Shown: positions 36,374 through 45,055, counted from the first letter of the stretch. The stretch is DNA of 64,000 nt from Xanthobacter aminoxidans (GCF_023571765.1 NZ_JAMJXC010000001.1:496001-560000), one strand, 5' to 3'. Numbers and translations are program-made. Notes: generated from the letters alone by a model not told the origin.

Positions 36374-37009
36374 TCAGGCCGCTTCGGCCGCCATGCCGGA
36401 CAGCAGCAGGTCTGCGGTTTGACCCGCCAGCAGGGCGACGTTGGCGTCCTTGGTGATCATGGCGGCGACGATGGCGCCGTCGATCAGGACACCCAATTGG
36501 TGGGCCGCCCCGTTGGGATCGCGCGCTCCGGCCTCGGCGGCGAGGCGGGTGATGGTTTCCAGCACCACCTTCTTGTGGGCGAGGGCGATCTGGCGCATCC
36601 GGTCGTCCGCCTTGTCGTGTTCGGCCACCGCATTGATGAAGGGGCAGCCGAAGAAGCGGGCGTCGCCGAACCATTCGCGGAGCACGGGGAAGATGCGGCG
36701 CAGGCGCACCTGTGCGGTTGCCTCGCCTTTCAGCAGTTCGCCGAGAAACCAGTCGCGCCACGCCGCGCCCTCGCGCTCCAGCACTGCCTCCACCAGCCGC
36801 TCCTTGGAGCCGAACGACTTGTAGAGGGTCGCCTTGGCCGTTGCCGCCTCGGCAACCACAGCGTCCACGCCCACCGCATTGATGCCGTGCTGGCAGAACA
36901 GGCGCGTCGCGGCCTGAAGGATGCGCTCGCGGGCCTTCGGCTCCGCCTCGCCCGCGTCCGGGGCGGCGTGGGGATTGGCCTTGGGGCGGCTTGCCTTCGT
37001 TTGCTGCAT
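36374..37009 (-). CDS. TetR-family transcriptional repressor
   Basis: A 211-residue TetR regulator. The helix-turn-helix is at about 28-72 (RERILQAATRLF, then ATAKATLYKSFGSKERLVEAVL). The C-terminal ligand domain includes RFFGCPFINAVAE, a segment seen in a TetR subgroup linked with redox and electrophile stress. It is divergent from the OsmC-led operon. Two perfect palindromes with the core ACAGAC lie in the 220-base gap, one 35 bases before its own start and one 22 bases before the OsmC start, so it probably represses both directions. The ligand is unknown. Confidence 0.92.
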   Translation of the reverse strand: MQQTKASRPKANPHAAPDAGEAEPKARERILQAATRLFCQHGINAVGVDAVVAEAATAKATLYKSFGSKERLVEAVLEREGAAWRDWFLGELLKGEATAQVRLRRIFPVLREWFGDARFFGCPFINAVAEHDKADDRMRQIALAHKKVVLETITRLAAEAGARDPNGAAHQLGVLIDGAIVAAMITKDANVALLAGQTADLLLSGMAAEAA

Positions 37010-37043
37010 CGCTTCTCACCAATGTGCTGCTTTCGCGTGCACT

Positions 37044-37059
37044 CAGACAGACCTGTCTG
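37044..37059. promoter_or_regulatory. TetR operator 1, before tetR
   Basis: CAGACAG-AC-CTGTCTG is a perfect interrupted palindrome. It shares CAGAC and GTCTG half-sites with the palindrome at 37191-37208. It stands 35 bases upstream of the TetR start, where it would give autorepression. Confidence 0.72.
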
Positions 37060-37172
37060 TTTTCTACAGGCACGAACCGTGCCGGACAAGCCGCGTCCAC
37101 TTTTCCCACAGCTCCTTATTTCTCATAAGGAATCGCAGGTCTCCTCCAGTCCGTCTCTTCCCTCGGTGGATC

Positions 37173-37188
37173 TGGCATGGTGCGTGCA
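37173..37188 (+). promoter_or_regulatory. Possible sigma-54 promoter (-24/-12)
   Basis: TGGCATGGTGCGTGCA contains GG, then 10 bases, then GC, and matches the consensus TGGCACG-N4-TTGC at all but two positions. Transcription would start near 37199, inside the TetR palindrome, about 30 bases before the OsmC start. No NtrC-type enhancer site was seen upstream, so this is tentative. Confidence 0.35.
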
Positions 37189-37190
37189 TA

Positions 37191-37208
37191 AGACAGACCG
37201 GTCTGTCT
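37191..37208. promoter_or_regulatory. TetR operator 2, before the OsmC-cyanase operon
   Basis: AGACAGACCGGTCTGTCT is a perfect 18-bp palindrome, ending 21 bases before the OsmC start. It matches the half-sites of the palindrome before tetR. Position at the presumed transcription start suits repression. Confidence 0.78.
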
Positions 37209-37229
37209 ACACGACCCAAGGAGATCCTG

Positions 37230-37796
37230 ATGACTGCGCCCCAGACCGCACTGACCGGCTGCCTCGCGCCAGAAGCGACCACGGGCTGCCTTGCGCCCAT
37301 CGACAAGGAAGGCCTCGCCAAGCTGATCGCGGCCGGCAAGGCGGACCCCAAGGTCATCAAAACCCTGAAGTGCAAGACCGTCGCCGAAGGCCGCTTCCGC
37401 CACGCGAACTACATCCGCAATCTCGAGCCCTACATCGTTGACGAGCCCCCGGGCCTGCTCGGCGACGACACGGCGCCGAACCCCTCCGAAGCGTCGCTGG
37501 CCGCGCTCGGCTCCTGCCTCGCCGTCGGCCTCCACGCCAATGCGGTGCATCGCGGCTGGACCGTCCGCAAGCTGGAGCTGCAGCTCGAGGGCGACCTCAA
37601 CATCACCGCCGTGTGGGGTACGGGCGACGTCAGCGAGAAGCCGGTCGGCTTCACCGACGTGCGCGTGAAGGTCGACATGGAGTGCGACGGCGTGCCGAAG
37701 GAGGAGGTCGAGGCGCTCATCTCCCACGTCACCAAGTGGTCGCCCGTGGCCAACACCTTCGTGCGTCCGGTGAACCTGGAGGTGGCGCTGGGCTGA
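37230..37796 (+). CDS. OsmC-family protein, first gene of the cyanase operon
   Basis: A 188-residue OsmC/Ohr-fold protein with about 45 extra residues at the N-terminus. The peroxidatic-type Cys96 is in LAALGSCLAVGLHANA. The second conserved Cys of Ohr/OsmC enzymes (normally CPVxNT) is replaced by Ser171 in WSPVANTF. It may therefore not be a standard peroxidase and could bind or activate a sulfur compound instead. AAGGAGA precedes the ATG. It lies directly behind the TetR operator, so it is the leader gene of the operon that ends with cyanase. Homologues are often seen beside rhodaneses and flavoproteins. Confidence 0.88.
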   Translation: MTAPQTALTGCLAPEATTGCLAPIDKEGLAKLIAAGKADPKVIKTLKCKTVAEGRFRHANYIRNLEPYIVDEPPGLLGDDTAPNPSEASLAALGSCLAVGLHANAVHRGWTVRKLELQLEGDLNITAVWGTGDVSEKPVGFTDVRVKVDMECDGVPKEEVEALISHVTKWSPVANTFVRPVNLEVALG

Positions 37797-37831
37797 CCGG
37801 CGCCGACCGACCGGCCGCTTTCGGCCGCATC

Positions 37832-37855
37832 CCTGCCCGGCAACGGCCGGGCAGG
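37832..37855 (+). terminator. Hairpin between the OsmC-like and flavoprotein genes
   Basis: CCTGCCCGGC (37832-37841) pairs perfectly with 37846-37855 around a 4-nt loop, without a T run. It may let the OsmC message be made in excess over the rest of the operon. Confidence 0.45.
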
Positions 37856-37884
37856 CTCCCGCCCTCTTCCCGTTGAGGATCGCC

Positions 37885-39018
37885 ATGTCGCTGCCTGTGT
37901 CGCACGTCGCCGTCACTGCCTTGTCGCCGCATGACCCTGCTGCGGTCGATCTCGATGCCGGCATCGCCCTCGACGAGATCGGCAAGATCGCGCGGACCGA
38001 TCTGTCCGCCTGGGCGCGGGCCATCGACGAGGGCACCTATCCCGCAACGCTGCTGCATCGCTTCGCCGACGCCGGAGCCTTCCGCCTGCATCTGTCGCAG
38101 GGCCACCGGCTGAGCAATGCCATCGAGGGCATGTCGCGCATGTCCGAGGTCTGCGCCGCCACGGGCTTCATGGCCTGGTGTCAGAACACGCTGGTCTGGT
38201 ACCTCATCAATTCCGAGAATGAGGCGCCCCGCGCCAAATATCTCGCCGCCGTCGCCACGGGTCACGTGCTCGGCGGGACCGCTTTGTCCAATCCCATGAA
38301 GTCCTTCTTCGGCATCGAGGCGCTGAAGCTGAAGGGCACGCGGGTGGAGGGCGGTTACAAGGTGAAGGGCATTCTGCCCTGGGTGTCCAACCTCGGCCCC
38401 GACCATTTCTTCGGCTGCATCTTCGCCGTGGACGGCGCCGCGCCTGTCATGGCGATCATCGACTGCGCCGAGCCGGCCGTGACGCTGAAGCCCTGCGAGC
38501 CGTTCCTCGGCATGGACGGCACCGGCACCTACGCCGTGCAGGTGCGCGACCTGTTCATCCCCGACGAGATGGTGCTGGCCCACGATGCCATGTCGTTCGT
38601 GAAGAAGATGCGGGCCGGCTTCATCCTGCTGCAGGCCGGCATGGCCTTCGGCCTCATCCGTGACTGCATCGCCATGATGCGCGAGGTGGAGGAGCCCCTC
38701 GGTCACGTGAACCGCTATCTCGACGTCCAGCCCGACCAGCTTTGCGAGACGCTGGCGGCCATGGAAGCGGAGGTGAACGCCCTCGCCGAAACGCCGTTCG
38801 ACGAGAGCCCGGACTACTGGCGCCGCGTCGTCTCCGCCCGCCTGCTCGCCGGCGAGAAGAGCGTCGAAGCCGCCCACAACGCCATGCTCCATTGCGGCGC
38901 CCGCGGCTATGTGCGCGCCTCCCGCTGCCAGCGGCGCCTGCGCGAGGCCTATTTCGTCGCCATCGTCACGCCGGCCACCAAGCAGCTGAAGCTGATGCTG
39001 GACCAGATGCCGGCCTGA
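37885..39018 (+). CDS. Acyl-CoA dehydrogenase-like flavoprotein
   Basis: A 377-residue protein of the acyl-CoA dehydrogenase superfamily. The central beta domain includes GHVLGGTALSNPMKSF and the FAD-facing KVKGILPWVSNLGPDHFFG. The C-terminal helical bundle contains HNAMLHCGARGYVRASRCQRRLREAYF. It lacks an obvious catalytic Glu in the usual place and resembles the branch that includes flavin-dependent monooxygenases of organosulfur compounds (DszC/SfnC-like) more than beta-oxidation enzymes. GAGGA precedes the ATG. No enoyl-CoA pathway genes are in the operon, which also argues for an oxygenase or an unusual dehydrogenase. The reaction is unknown. Confidence 0.85.
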   Translation: MSLPVSHVAVTALSPHDPAAVDLDAGIALDEIGKIARTDLSAWARAIDEGTYPATLLHRFADAGAFRLHLSQGHRLSNAIEGMSRMSEVCAATGFMAWCQNTLVWYLINSENEAPRAKYLAAVATGHVLGGTALSNPMKSFFGIEALKLKGTRVEGGYKVKGILPWVSNLGPDHFFGCIFAVDGAAPVMAIIDCAEPAVTLKPCEPFLGMDGTGTYAVQVRDLFIPDEMVLAHDAMSFVKKMRAGFILLQAGMAFGLIRDCIAMMREVEEPLGHVNRYLDVQPDQLCETLAAMEAEVNALAETPFDESPDYWRRVVSARLLAGEKSVEAAHNAMLHCGARGYVRASRCQRRLREAYFVAIVTPATKQLKLMLDQMPA

Positions 39019-39106
39019 GGCCGGCCGCCCGTTTCAAAACATGAGGGGCAAAAGCCCCCGGTGCCTTCCGAAAGAGTGTCCTCCCGACCCGCAAGAGGGG
39101 ATCACC

Positions 39107-39970
39107 ATGAGCGCAATCCTGATTTCGCCGTCCGATCTTTCGACCCTCATCCTGTCTGAACCCACCGTCGTCATCGATACCCGTGACCCCGCGAGCTACG
39201 CCGCCGGCCACATTCCCGGGGCGGTGAACCTGCACGAGATCTTCACCTTCCTCGCCACCTCGACCCCCGAGGGCTACGCCGAGCTTCGGCAGAAGTTCGC
39301 CGATGCCTTCGGCAAGGCCGGCCTCTCCGGCACCGAGACGGCGGTGATCTACGAGCAGTCCATGAATTCCGGCTTCGGCCAGTCCTGCCGCGGCTATTTC
39401 CTGCTCACCTTCCTCGGCTATCCCAAGGTGAAGGTGCTGCATGGCGGGTTCGCCGCCTGGACGGCCGCTAGCCTTCCCGTCTCCACCGACGTGCCCGAGC
39501 CCAAGGCCACCACTTTCCCGGTGGACCCGGCGGCCGGGGAACTCATCATCGACGCCGCCGCCATGCTGAAGGCGGTGGAAGACCCGGCCGTCGCCAAGCT
39601 CGACGTGCGGGACGTGGACGAGTGGATCGGCGAAAGCTCGTCGCCCTATGGCAAGGACTTCTGCCCCCGCAAGGGGCGGATCCCCGGCGCCAAATGGATC
39701 GAGTGGTACCGCATGATGAAGCCGACCGCCGAGGGGCCGCGCTTCAAGTCGTCCGCCGAGATCCTCGCCGAGTGCGCCACCGTGGGCATTTCGCCCGAAA
39801 CCCCCGTCTATCTCTACTGCTTCAAAGGGGCGCGGGCCTCCAACACCTTCCTCGCGCTGAAAGAGGCGGGGGTGAAGGACGTGAAGATGTATTTTGGCTC
39901 CTGGAACGAGTGGTCGCGCGATCCGTCCCTGCCCATCGAGGAGGGGCACCCGGCCGCGGCCCTCGGCTGA
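39107..39970 (+). CDS. Two-domain sulfurtransferase (rhodanese / mercaptopyruvate type)
   Basis: A 287-residue protein with two rhodanese domains. The N-terminal domain (about 5-130) begins with VVIDTRDPASYAAGHIPGA and has no active Cys in its loop. The C-terminal domain (about 145-285) has the active Cys238 in YLYCFKGARASN. The active-site loop CFKGARA differs from those of typical thiosulfate (CRKGVTA) and mercaptopyruvate (CGSGVTA) enzymes, so the donor may be different. It has no signal peptide. Rhodaneses move sulfur between cyanide, thiocyanate and thiols; here the partner genes end with cyanase. It is the third gene of the operon. Confidence 0.9.
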   Translation: MSAILISPSDLSTLILSEPTVVIDTRDPASYAAGHIPGAVNLHEIFTFLATSTPEGYAELRQKFADAFGKAGLSGTETAVIYEQSMNSGFGQSCRGYFLLTFLGYPKVKVLHGGFAAWTAASLPVSTDVPEPKATTFPVDPAAGELIIDAAAMLKAVEDPAVAKLDVRDVDEWIGESSSPYGKDFCPRKGRIPGAKWIEWYRMMKPTAEGPRFKSSAEILAECATVGISPETPVYLYCFKGARASNTFLALKEAGVKDVKMYFGSWNEWSRDPSLPIEEGHPAAALG

Positions 39971-39992
39971 ACCGAGCCAAAGGAGCCCCGCC

Positions 39993-40619
39993 GTGCCCGA
40001 GATCATCTGCTATTTCAGCCCCCAGTCCGGCTATGCCTATCTGGGGCACGGCCGCCTGCGCGAGATCGCGCGCGCGGCGGGCGCCGACATTCTGTGGCGT
40101 CCCGTCGACATCCTGAAGGTCTTCGCCGAGGGCGGGTCCACCGCCCCGGCGAAGCAGTCGCCCCAGCGCAACGCCTATCGTAAGCAGGACATCGTGCGTT
40201 GGGCCAAGGTGCGCGGCATCTCCATCAATACCGAGCCGAAGTTCTGGCCCACGGATACGCTTCCCGCGTGTCGTCTCATCGCGGCGGCGCAGATCGAGGG
40301 CATCGACCCCGCCGACCTCATCGGCGCCTGCCTCTCCGCCGTGTGGGCGCGGGACATCCAGATTTCCGAGCGGGACAGTCTCGTCCGCCTCGCCAATGAG
40401 GTGGGGCTGGATGGTGAGAAGCTCGCCACCCTCTCCGACAGCGTGGAGGCGGCCGACAAGATCGCGCGCAACACCGCCGCAGCCATCGAGGCGGGCGTGT
40501 TCGGCTCGCCCACCTATTTCGTGAACGGCGAGATGTATTTCGGCCAGGACCGGCTGCTGTTCGTCGCCGCCGCGCTGGGCGTCGCGCAGGAACCGGTGGC
40601 GCAGGAGCATCTGTCGTGA
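39993..40619 (+). CDS. DsbA/GST-kappa-fold protein, 2-hydroxychromene-2-carboxylate isomerase family
   Basis: A 208-residue thioredoxin-fold protein of the kappa class. The start EIICYFSPQSGYAYLGHGRL and the pair GVFGSPTYFVNGEMYFGQDRL are typical of the HCCA isomerase group, which uses glutathione. The dithiol CxxC of DsbA is missing, and Ser/Gln residues stand at that place. The start is GTG behind AAAGGAG. A role in binding a glutathione conjugate or isomerising an intermediate is plausible. Its GTGA overlap with the next gene shows tight coupling in the operon. Confidence 0.87.
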   Translation: MPEIICYFSPQSGYAYLGHGRLREIARAAGADILWRPVDILKVFAEGGSTAPAKQSPQRNAYRKQDIVRWAKVRGISINTEPKFWPTDTLPACRLIAAAQIEGIDPADLIGACLSAVWARDIQISERDSLVRLANEVGLDGEKLATLSDSVEAADKIARNTAAAIEAGVFGSPTYFVNGEMYFGQDRLLFVAAALGVAQEPVAQEHLS

Positions 40620-41794
40620 GCGCGCCGCTCGTCATCATTGGGGCCGGGCAGGCGGCGGCGCAGGCCGTCACCTCCCTCAAGGCCGAGGGCTATGGCAAGC
40701 CCATCATCGTCATCGGCGACGAGCCCTATCTGCCCTACCAGCGCCCGCCGCTCTCCAAGGCCTATCTCGGCGGCGAGATGACCGAAGATCGGCTGGAGCT
40801 GAAGGCGCCCGCCTTCTACGCCGATGCGGGCGCCGAGATGCGCCTCTCCACCCTCGTCGCCCGCATCTTGCCTGTGGGCAAGGAGGTGGAGCTTTTCGAT
40901 GGCACCCGCCTCGCCTACGGCGCGCTGCTGATCGCCACCGGCACCCGCGCCCGCGCGCTGCCTGTGCCGGGGGCGGAACTGCCGGGCGTGTTTTCCATCC
41001 GCAGCATCGACGATGTGAAGCACTTCCGCGCCGCTGCGCTTGCGGGCGCGCGGCTGGTGATTATCGGGGGCGGCTATATCGGGCTGGAGACGGCGGCCAA
41101 GGCGAAGACGCTGGGGCTCGATGTCACCGTGGTGGAAGGCGCACCGCGTCTTCTCGCCCGCGTCGCCTGCACCACCATCTCCGATTTCGCGCGTGACCTG
41201 CACGAGGGCCACGGCATCACCATCCTCACCGGCACCGGCGTCGCCCGCATTCTGGGCACGGATGGCGTGACGGGCGTGGAACTCGCCGACGGACGGGTGC
41301 TGCCGGCCGATCTCGTGCTCTCCGCCGTGGGCGCGGTGCCCAATGGCGAAATTGCCGCCGATGCCGGCCTCGTCATGGAGAACGGCATCCGGGTGGACGA
41401 GGCGACCCGCACCAGCGTGCCCGACATCTACGCTGCCGGAGATGTGGCCAATTTCCCAAGCAAGCTCTACGGCCGGCGGGTTCGCCTCGAATCCGTGCAG
41501 AATGCGATCGATCAGGCCAAGGTTGCCGCAAAAGCAATCAGCGGTGGGACAGTTGCATACGATCCGGTCCCCTGGTTCTGGTCCGATCAGTATGATGTGA
41601 AGCTGCAGATCGTCGGCCTTCTCGACGGGCACGACCGCACCGAATGCGAGGGCGACGTCGCCGCCGGACGCTTCTGCGTCAGGTACTTCGCGGGGGATCG
41701 CCTCGTCGCGGTCGCCTCCGTCAACGATCCGAAAAGCCACATGCTGGCGCGCAAGGCGCTCGCCACCCCGCCGCCCGTCCCCGTTCCCGGGTGA
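40616..41794 (+). CDS. FAD-dependent NAD(P)H:ferredoxin reductase-like oxidoreductase
   Basis: A 392-residue flavoprotein of the rhodocoxin/putidaredoxin reductase family. The FAD motif VIIGAGQAAAQA is at 6-17, ATGTRAR at 107-113, the NAD(P) motif IIGGGYIGLETA at 149-160 and the FAD-binding YAAGDVANF near 280. The C-terminal domain has PWFWSDQYDVKLQIVG. It would feed electrons from NAD(P)H to an electron carrier or directly to the flavoprotein of the operon. No ferredoxin gene is adjacent, which is unusual. It starts with GTG overlapping the previous gene. Confidence 0.92.
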   Translation: MSAPLVIIGAGQAAAQAVTSLKAEGYGKPIIVIGDEPYLPYQRPPLSKAYLGGEMTEDRLELKAPAFYADAGAEMRLSTLVARILPVGKEVELFDGTRLAYGALLIATGTRARALPVPGAELPGVFSIRSIDDVKHFRAAALAGARLVIIGGGYIGLETAAKAKTLGLDVTVVEGAPRLLARVACTTISDFARDLHEGHGITILTGTGVARILGTDGVTGVELADGRVLPADLVLSAVGAVPNGEIAADAGLVMENGIRVDEATRTSVPDIYAAGDVANFPSKLYGRRVRLESVQNAIDQAKVAAKAISGGTVAYDPVPWFWSDQYDVKLQIVGLLDGHDRTECEGDVAAGRFCVRYFAGDRLVAVASVNDPKSHMLARKALATPPPVPVPG

Positions 41795-41867
41795 GCGTGG
41801 CACGGGCATTGCCCTATCCCAGCGTCACGTTCGTCCGGTCCATCGCAAGCCCTCACGGAGAGCCCTG

Positions 41868-43232
41868 ATGTCGATGTTTTCCAACCCGTTCTCGCTGAAG
41901 TCCACGCTGCGCCGCTGCCTGTGCGGGCGGCACGCGAGCGCGGAGGAACATGCGGCGGCGGAGCGGGCGGCGACGCTCTCCGATGAGGCGCGCTACAAGG
42001 AGGTGGTCGCCTCCGGCCTCATGCGGGCGCTGTTCCCGAACGACCTGAAGCGCCGCGCCTTCCTCAAGGCCGTGGGCACCTCCACCGCGGCGGCAGCCCT
42101 CGCCACCTTCTTCCCGCTGGATGTCGCCACCGAAGCCTTCGCCCAGACCGGCAAGCCGGAGAAGACGGACCTCAAGGTGGGCTTCATCCCCATCACCTGC
42201 GCCACGCCGATCATCATGGCCCATCCCATGGGCTTCTACACCAAGCACGGCCTGAACGTGGAGGTGGTGAAGACCGCCGGCTGGGCGGTGGTGCGCGACA
42301 AGACCATCAACAAGGAATACGACGCCGCCCACATGCTGGCGCCCATGCCGCTGGCCATCTCGCAGGGGCTTGGCTCGAACCCGATCCCGTTCGTCGCGGC
42401 GGCCATCGAGAATATCAACGGCCAGTCCTTCACGCTGGGCATCAAGCACAAGGACAAGATGGATGTGAAGTCGTGGAAGGGGATGAAGCTCGCCATTCCC
42501 TACGACTTCTCCATGCACAACTATCTGCTGCGCTACCTGCTGGCCGAGAACGGCATCGATCCGGATACCGACGTTCAGCTGCGCGTGGTGCCGCCGCCGG
42601 AGATGGTGGCGAACCTCAGGGCAGAGAACATCGACGGCTTCCTCGCCCCGGACAACGTGGCCCAGCGCGCGGTGTTCGACGGCGTCGGCTTCATCCACTC
42701 CTTGTCCAAGACCATGTGGGACGGGCACCCCTGCTGTTCCTTCGCGGCCAGCAAGGAATTCATCTCCACCATGCCGAATACTTACGCGGCACTGCTGCGG
42801 GCCATCGTGGATGCCACCGGCTATGCCTCCAAGGCCGAGAACCGCAAGGCCATCGCCGAGGCCATCGCGCCGGCCGCCTATCTTAACGCGCCGCCGATCG
42901 TGCTGGAGCAGGTGCTGGTGGGCAAGTATGCGGACGGGCTCGGCAACATCAAGGACGACCCCAAGCGCGTCGATTTCGATCCTTTCCCGTGGGATTCCTT
43001 CGCAGTGTGGATGCTGACCCAGATGAAGCGCTGGGGGCAGGTGAAGGGTGACGTGGACTACACCAAGGTCGCCAACGAGGTCTTCCTCGCCACCGACGCC
43101 GCGAAGGTGATGAAGGAGATGGGCCTCACCCCGCCCGCCACCACGATGAAGTCGTTCTCGGTGATGGGGAAGGTGTTCGATCCCGCAAAGCCCGCCGAAT
43201 ACGTCAATTCCTTCGCCATCAAGCGGAGCTGA
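41868..43232 (+). CDS. ABC transporter substrate-binding protein, NrtA/CynA type
   Basis: A 454-residue binding protein of the nitrate/bicarbonate/cyanate class. As in NrtA/CmpA, a roughly 60-residue leader with a Cys-rich patch (RCLCGRHASAEEH) comes before a twin-arginine-like signal (KRRAFLKAVG, Arg62-Arg63), with cleavage likely near residue 92. The binding domain contains LKVGFIPITCATPIIMAHPMGFY. Ligands of relatives are small anions. With cyanase at the end of the operon, cyanate is the most likely ligand, but another small nitrogen or sulfur compound (thiocyanate) is also possible. Confidence 0.92.
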   Translation: MSMFSNPFSLKSTLRRCLCGRHASAEEHAAAERAATLSDEARYKEVVASGLMRALFPNDLKRRAFLKAVGTSTAAAALATFFPLDVATEAFAQTGKPEKTDLKVGFIPITCATPIIMAHPMGFYTKHGLNVEVVKTAGWAVVRDKTINKEYDAAHMLAPMPLAISQGLGSNPIPFVAAAIENINGQSFTLGIKHKDKMDVKSWKGMKLAIPYDFSMHNYLLRYLLAENGIDPDTDVQLRVVPPPEMVANLRAENIDGFLAPDNVAQRAVFDGVGFIHSLSKTMWDGHPCCSFAASKEFISTMPNTYAALLRAIVDATGYASKAENRKAIAEAIAPAAYLNAPPIVLEQVLVGKYADGLGNIKDDPKRVDFDPFPWDSFAVWMLTQMKRWGQVKGDVDYTKVANEVFLATDAAKVMKEMGLTPPATTMKSFSVMGKVFDPAKPAEYVNSFAIKRS

Positions 43233-43236
43233 GGGG

Positions 43237-44076
43237 ATGAAGAGCCTCGGCGTGCGCGCCGGCCTCCTCTCGGTGCTGATGTTCGTCGCCTTCTGCGCGC
43301 TATGGCAGATCGCCGTCACCCCGAGCGCGAGTTCGGGGCCGGCGCTCGATCCCGAATATGCCAAGCTGATGGGCATCGCCACGGAGGGCGCCAAGTCCGC
43401 CATGCCCGGGCCGCTCGATGTGGCGGGCAAGCTCTGGGACAACCTGAAGCGGCCGTTCTACGACAACGGCCCCAACGACAAGGGCCTCGGCCTCCAGCTC
43501 CTCTATTCCATCGGCCGTGTGTTCATCGGCTATGGATTGGCGGTGCTGGTGGCGGTGCCCATCGGCTTCCTCATCGGCATGTCGCCGCTGGCCTACCGGG
43601 CGCTCGATCCCTTCATCCAGGTGCTCAAGCCCATCTCGCCCTTGGCCTGGATGCCGCTCGCCCTCTACACCATCAAGGATTCCTCCCTCTCGGCCATCTT
43701 CGTCATCTTCATCTGCTCGGTCTGGCCCATGCTCATCAACACCGCCTTCGGTGTCGGGGCGGTGCGCAAGGAGTGGCTGAACGTGGCGCGCACGCTGGAG
43801 GTGGGGCCGTGGCGGCGCGCCTTCACCGTGATCCTGCCGGCGGCGGCGCCCACCATCCTCACCGGCATGCGCATCTCCATCGGCATCGCCTGGCTGGTTA
43901 TCGTGGCGGCGGAGATGCTCGTGGGCGGAACCGGCATCGGCTACTTCGTCTGGAACGAGTGGAACAACCTCTCCATCGCCAATGTGATCGTGGGGATCCT
44001 GCTCATCGGCGTCGTCGGCATGGCGCTCGACCTCATTCTCGCGCGCCTGCAGAAGCGCGTGACGTTTCCGGAGTGA
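43237..44076 (+). CDS. ABC transporter permease, NrtB/CynB type
   Basis: A 279-residue permease of the nitrate/sulfonate/taurine class with about six membrane helices and one N-terminal helix. The EAA-type loop is VRKEWLNVARTLEVGPWRRAFTVILP. The loop LKPISPLAWMPLALY is diagnostic of NrtB-like proteins. It begins 4 bases after the binding-protein stop and is followed by the ATPase after 5 bases. It forms a homodimeric channel. Confidence 0.92.
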   Translation: MKSLGVRAGLLSVLMFVAFCALWQIAVTPSASSGPALDPEYAKLMGIATEGAKSAMPGPLDVAGKLWDNLKRPFYDNGPNDKGLGLQLLYSIGRVFIGYGLAVLVAVPIGFLIGMSPLAYRALDPFIQVLKPISPLAWMPLALYTIKDSSLSAIFVIFICSVWPMLINTAFGVGAVRKEWLNVARTLEVGPWRRAFTVILPAAAPTILTGMRISIGIAWLVIVAAEMLVGGTGIGYFVWNEWNNLSIANVIVGILLIGVVGMALDLILARLQKRVTFPE

Positions 44077-44081
44077 GGGCC

Positions 44082-45017
44082 ATGGCGAACCCCAGGACCG
44101 AGAGCGATCCCAAATTCATCTCCATCGAGGGCATCGCCCGGCGCTATCCGGCGGCGGGTGGCGGCTCCACCACCATCTTCGAGGATCTCTGGCTTCCCGT
44201 GGCGCGGGGCGAGTTCGTCTGCATCATCGGCCATTCCGGCTGCGGCAAGACGAGCGTGCTCAATATCCTCGCCGGGCTTGAGGAGCCTTCGGACGGCGTG
44301 GTGGTGGTGGACGGGCAGGCCATTTCCGGCCCGAGCCTCGACCGCGCGGTGATCTTCCAGGGCCATGCGCTGCTCCCCTGGAAGAGCGTCATCGGCAATG
44401 TGGGCTATGCCGTCTCTTCCCGCTGGCGCAAGGCGGGTCGGGCGGAGGTGGAGGCGCGGGCGCGCCGCTTCATCGATCTCGTCGGCCTCAAGGGCAACGA
44501 GCTGAAGCGACCGGCCGAACTCTCCGGCGGCATGCGCCAGCGCGTGGGCATCGCCCGCGCGCTGTCCATCGAGCCGAAGATACTGCTCATGGACGAGCCC
44601 TTCTCCGCGCTCGACGCGCTCACCCGCGGCACATTGCAGGACGAGGTGCGCCGCATCTGCAAGTCCACCGGTCAGACGGTCGTCATGATCACCCACGACG
44701 TGGACGAGGCCATCTACCTCGCCGACAAGATCGTCCTGATGACCAATGGTCCGGAGGCGATGATCGCCGAGGTGGTCGAGAACCCGCTGCCCATGGAGCG
44801 CGCCCGCGACAGCATCCATCGCGAAGAGGATTACTACGCGGTGCGCAACCACCTGGTGGACTTCCTCGTCTCCCGCAGCCGGACCTTCAAGACCGAGATG
44901 CCGGCCGGCTACGACCGCCGCCACCCGCCCGTGGTGCGTCTCGGCCGCCAGCCGAAGCCCGAGCCGGCGCCGGCCAACACCATTCCCTTCCCCGCCATCG
45001 CCCATGCGCGGGACTGA
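44082..45017 (+). CDS. ABC transporter ATP-binding protein, NrtD/CynD type
   Basis: A 311-residue ATPase. Walker A GHSGCGKT is at 50-57, the Q-loop in IFQGHALLPWKS, the signature LSGGMRQR at 147-154, Walker B LLMDEP at 168-173 and the H-loop in MITHDVDEA. A C-terminal extension of about 45 residues (RTFKTEMPAGYDRRHPP and onward) is Pro-rich. It resembles NrtD (ATP domain without the NrtC solute-binding extension). It drives uptake for the importer encoded just upstream, and cyanase follows after 38 bases. Confidence 0.92.
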   Translation: MANPRTESDPKFISIEGIARRYPAAGGGSTTIFEDLWLPVARGEFVCIIGHSGCGKTSVLNILAGLEEPSDGVVVVDGQAISGPSLDRAVIFQGHALLPWKSVIGNVGYAVSSRWRKAGRAEVEARARRFIDLVGLKGNELKRPAELSGGMRQRVGIARALSIEPKILLMDEPFSALDALTRGTLQDEVRRICKSTGQTVVMITHDVDEAIYLADKIVLMTNGPEAMIAEVVENPLPMERARDSIHREEDYYAVRNHLVDFLVSRSRTFKTEMPAGYDRRHPPVVRLGRQPKPEPAPANTIPFPAIAHARD

Positions 45018-45055
45018 CGGACCTTCGACCGAACTCAAGCGGAGACCATAAGAAG

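Noticed and set aside
37885-39018. Reading the acyl-CoA dehydrogenase-like protein as a beta-oxidation enzyme.
   Set aside because: No other fatty-acid oxidation gene is in the operon, and I could not place the catalytic Glu; a flavin monooxygenase or unusual dehydrogenase is at least as likely.
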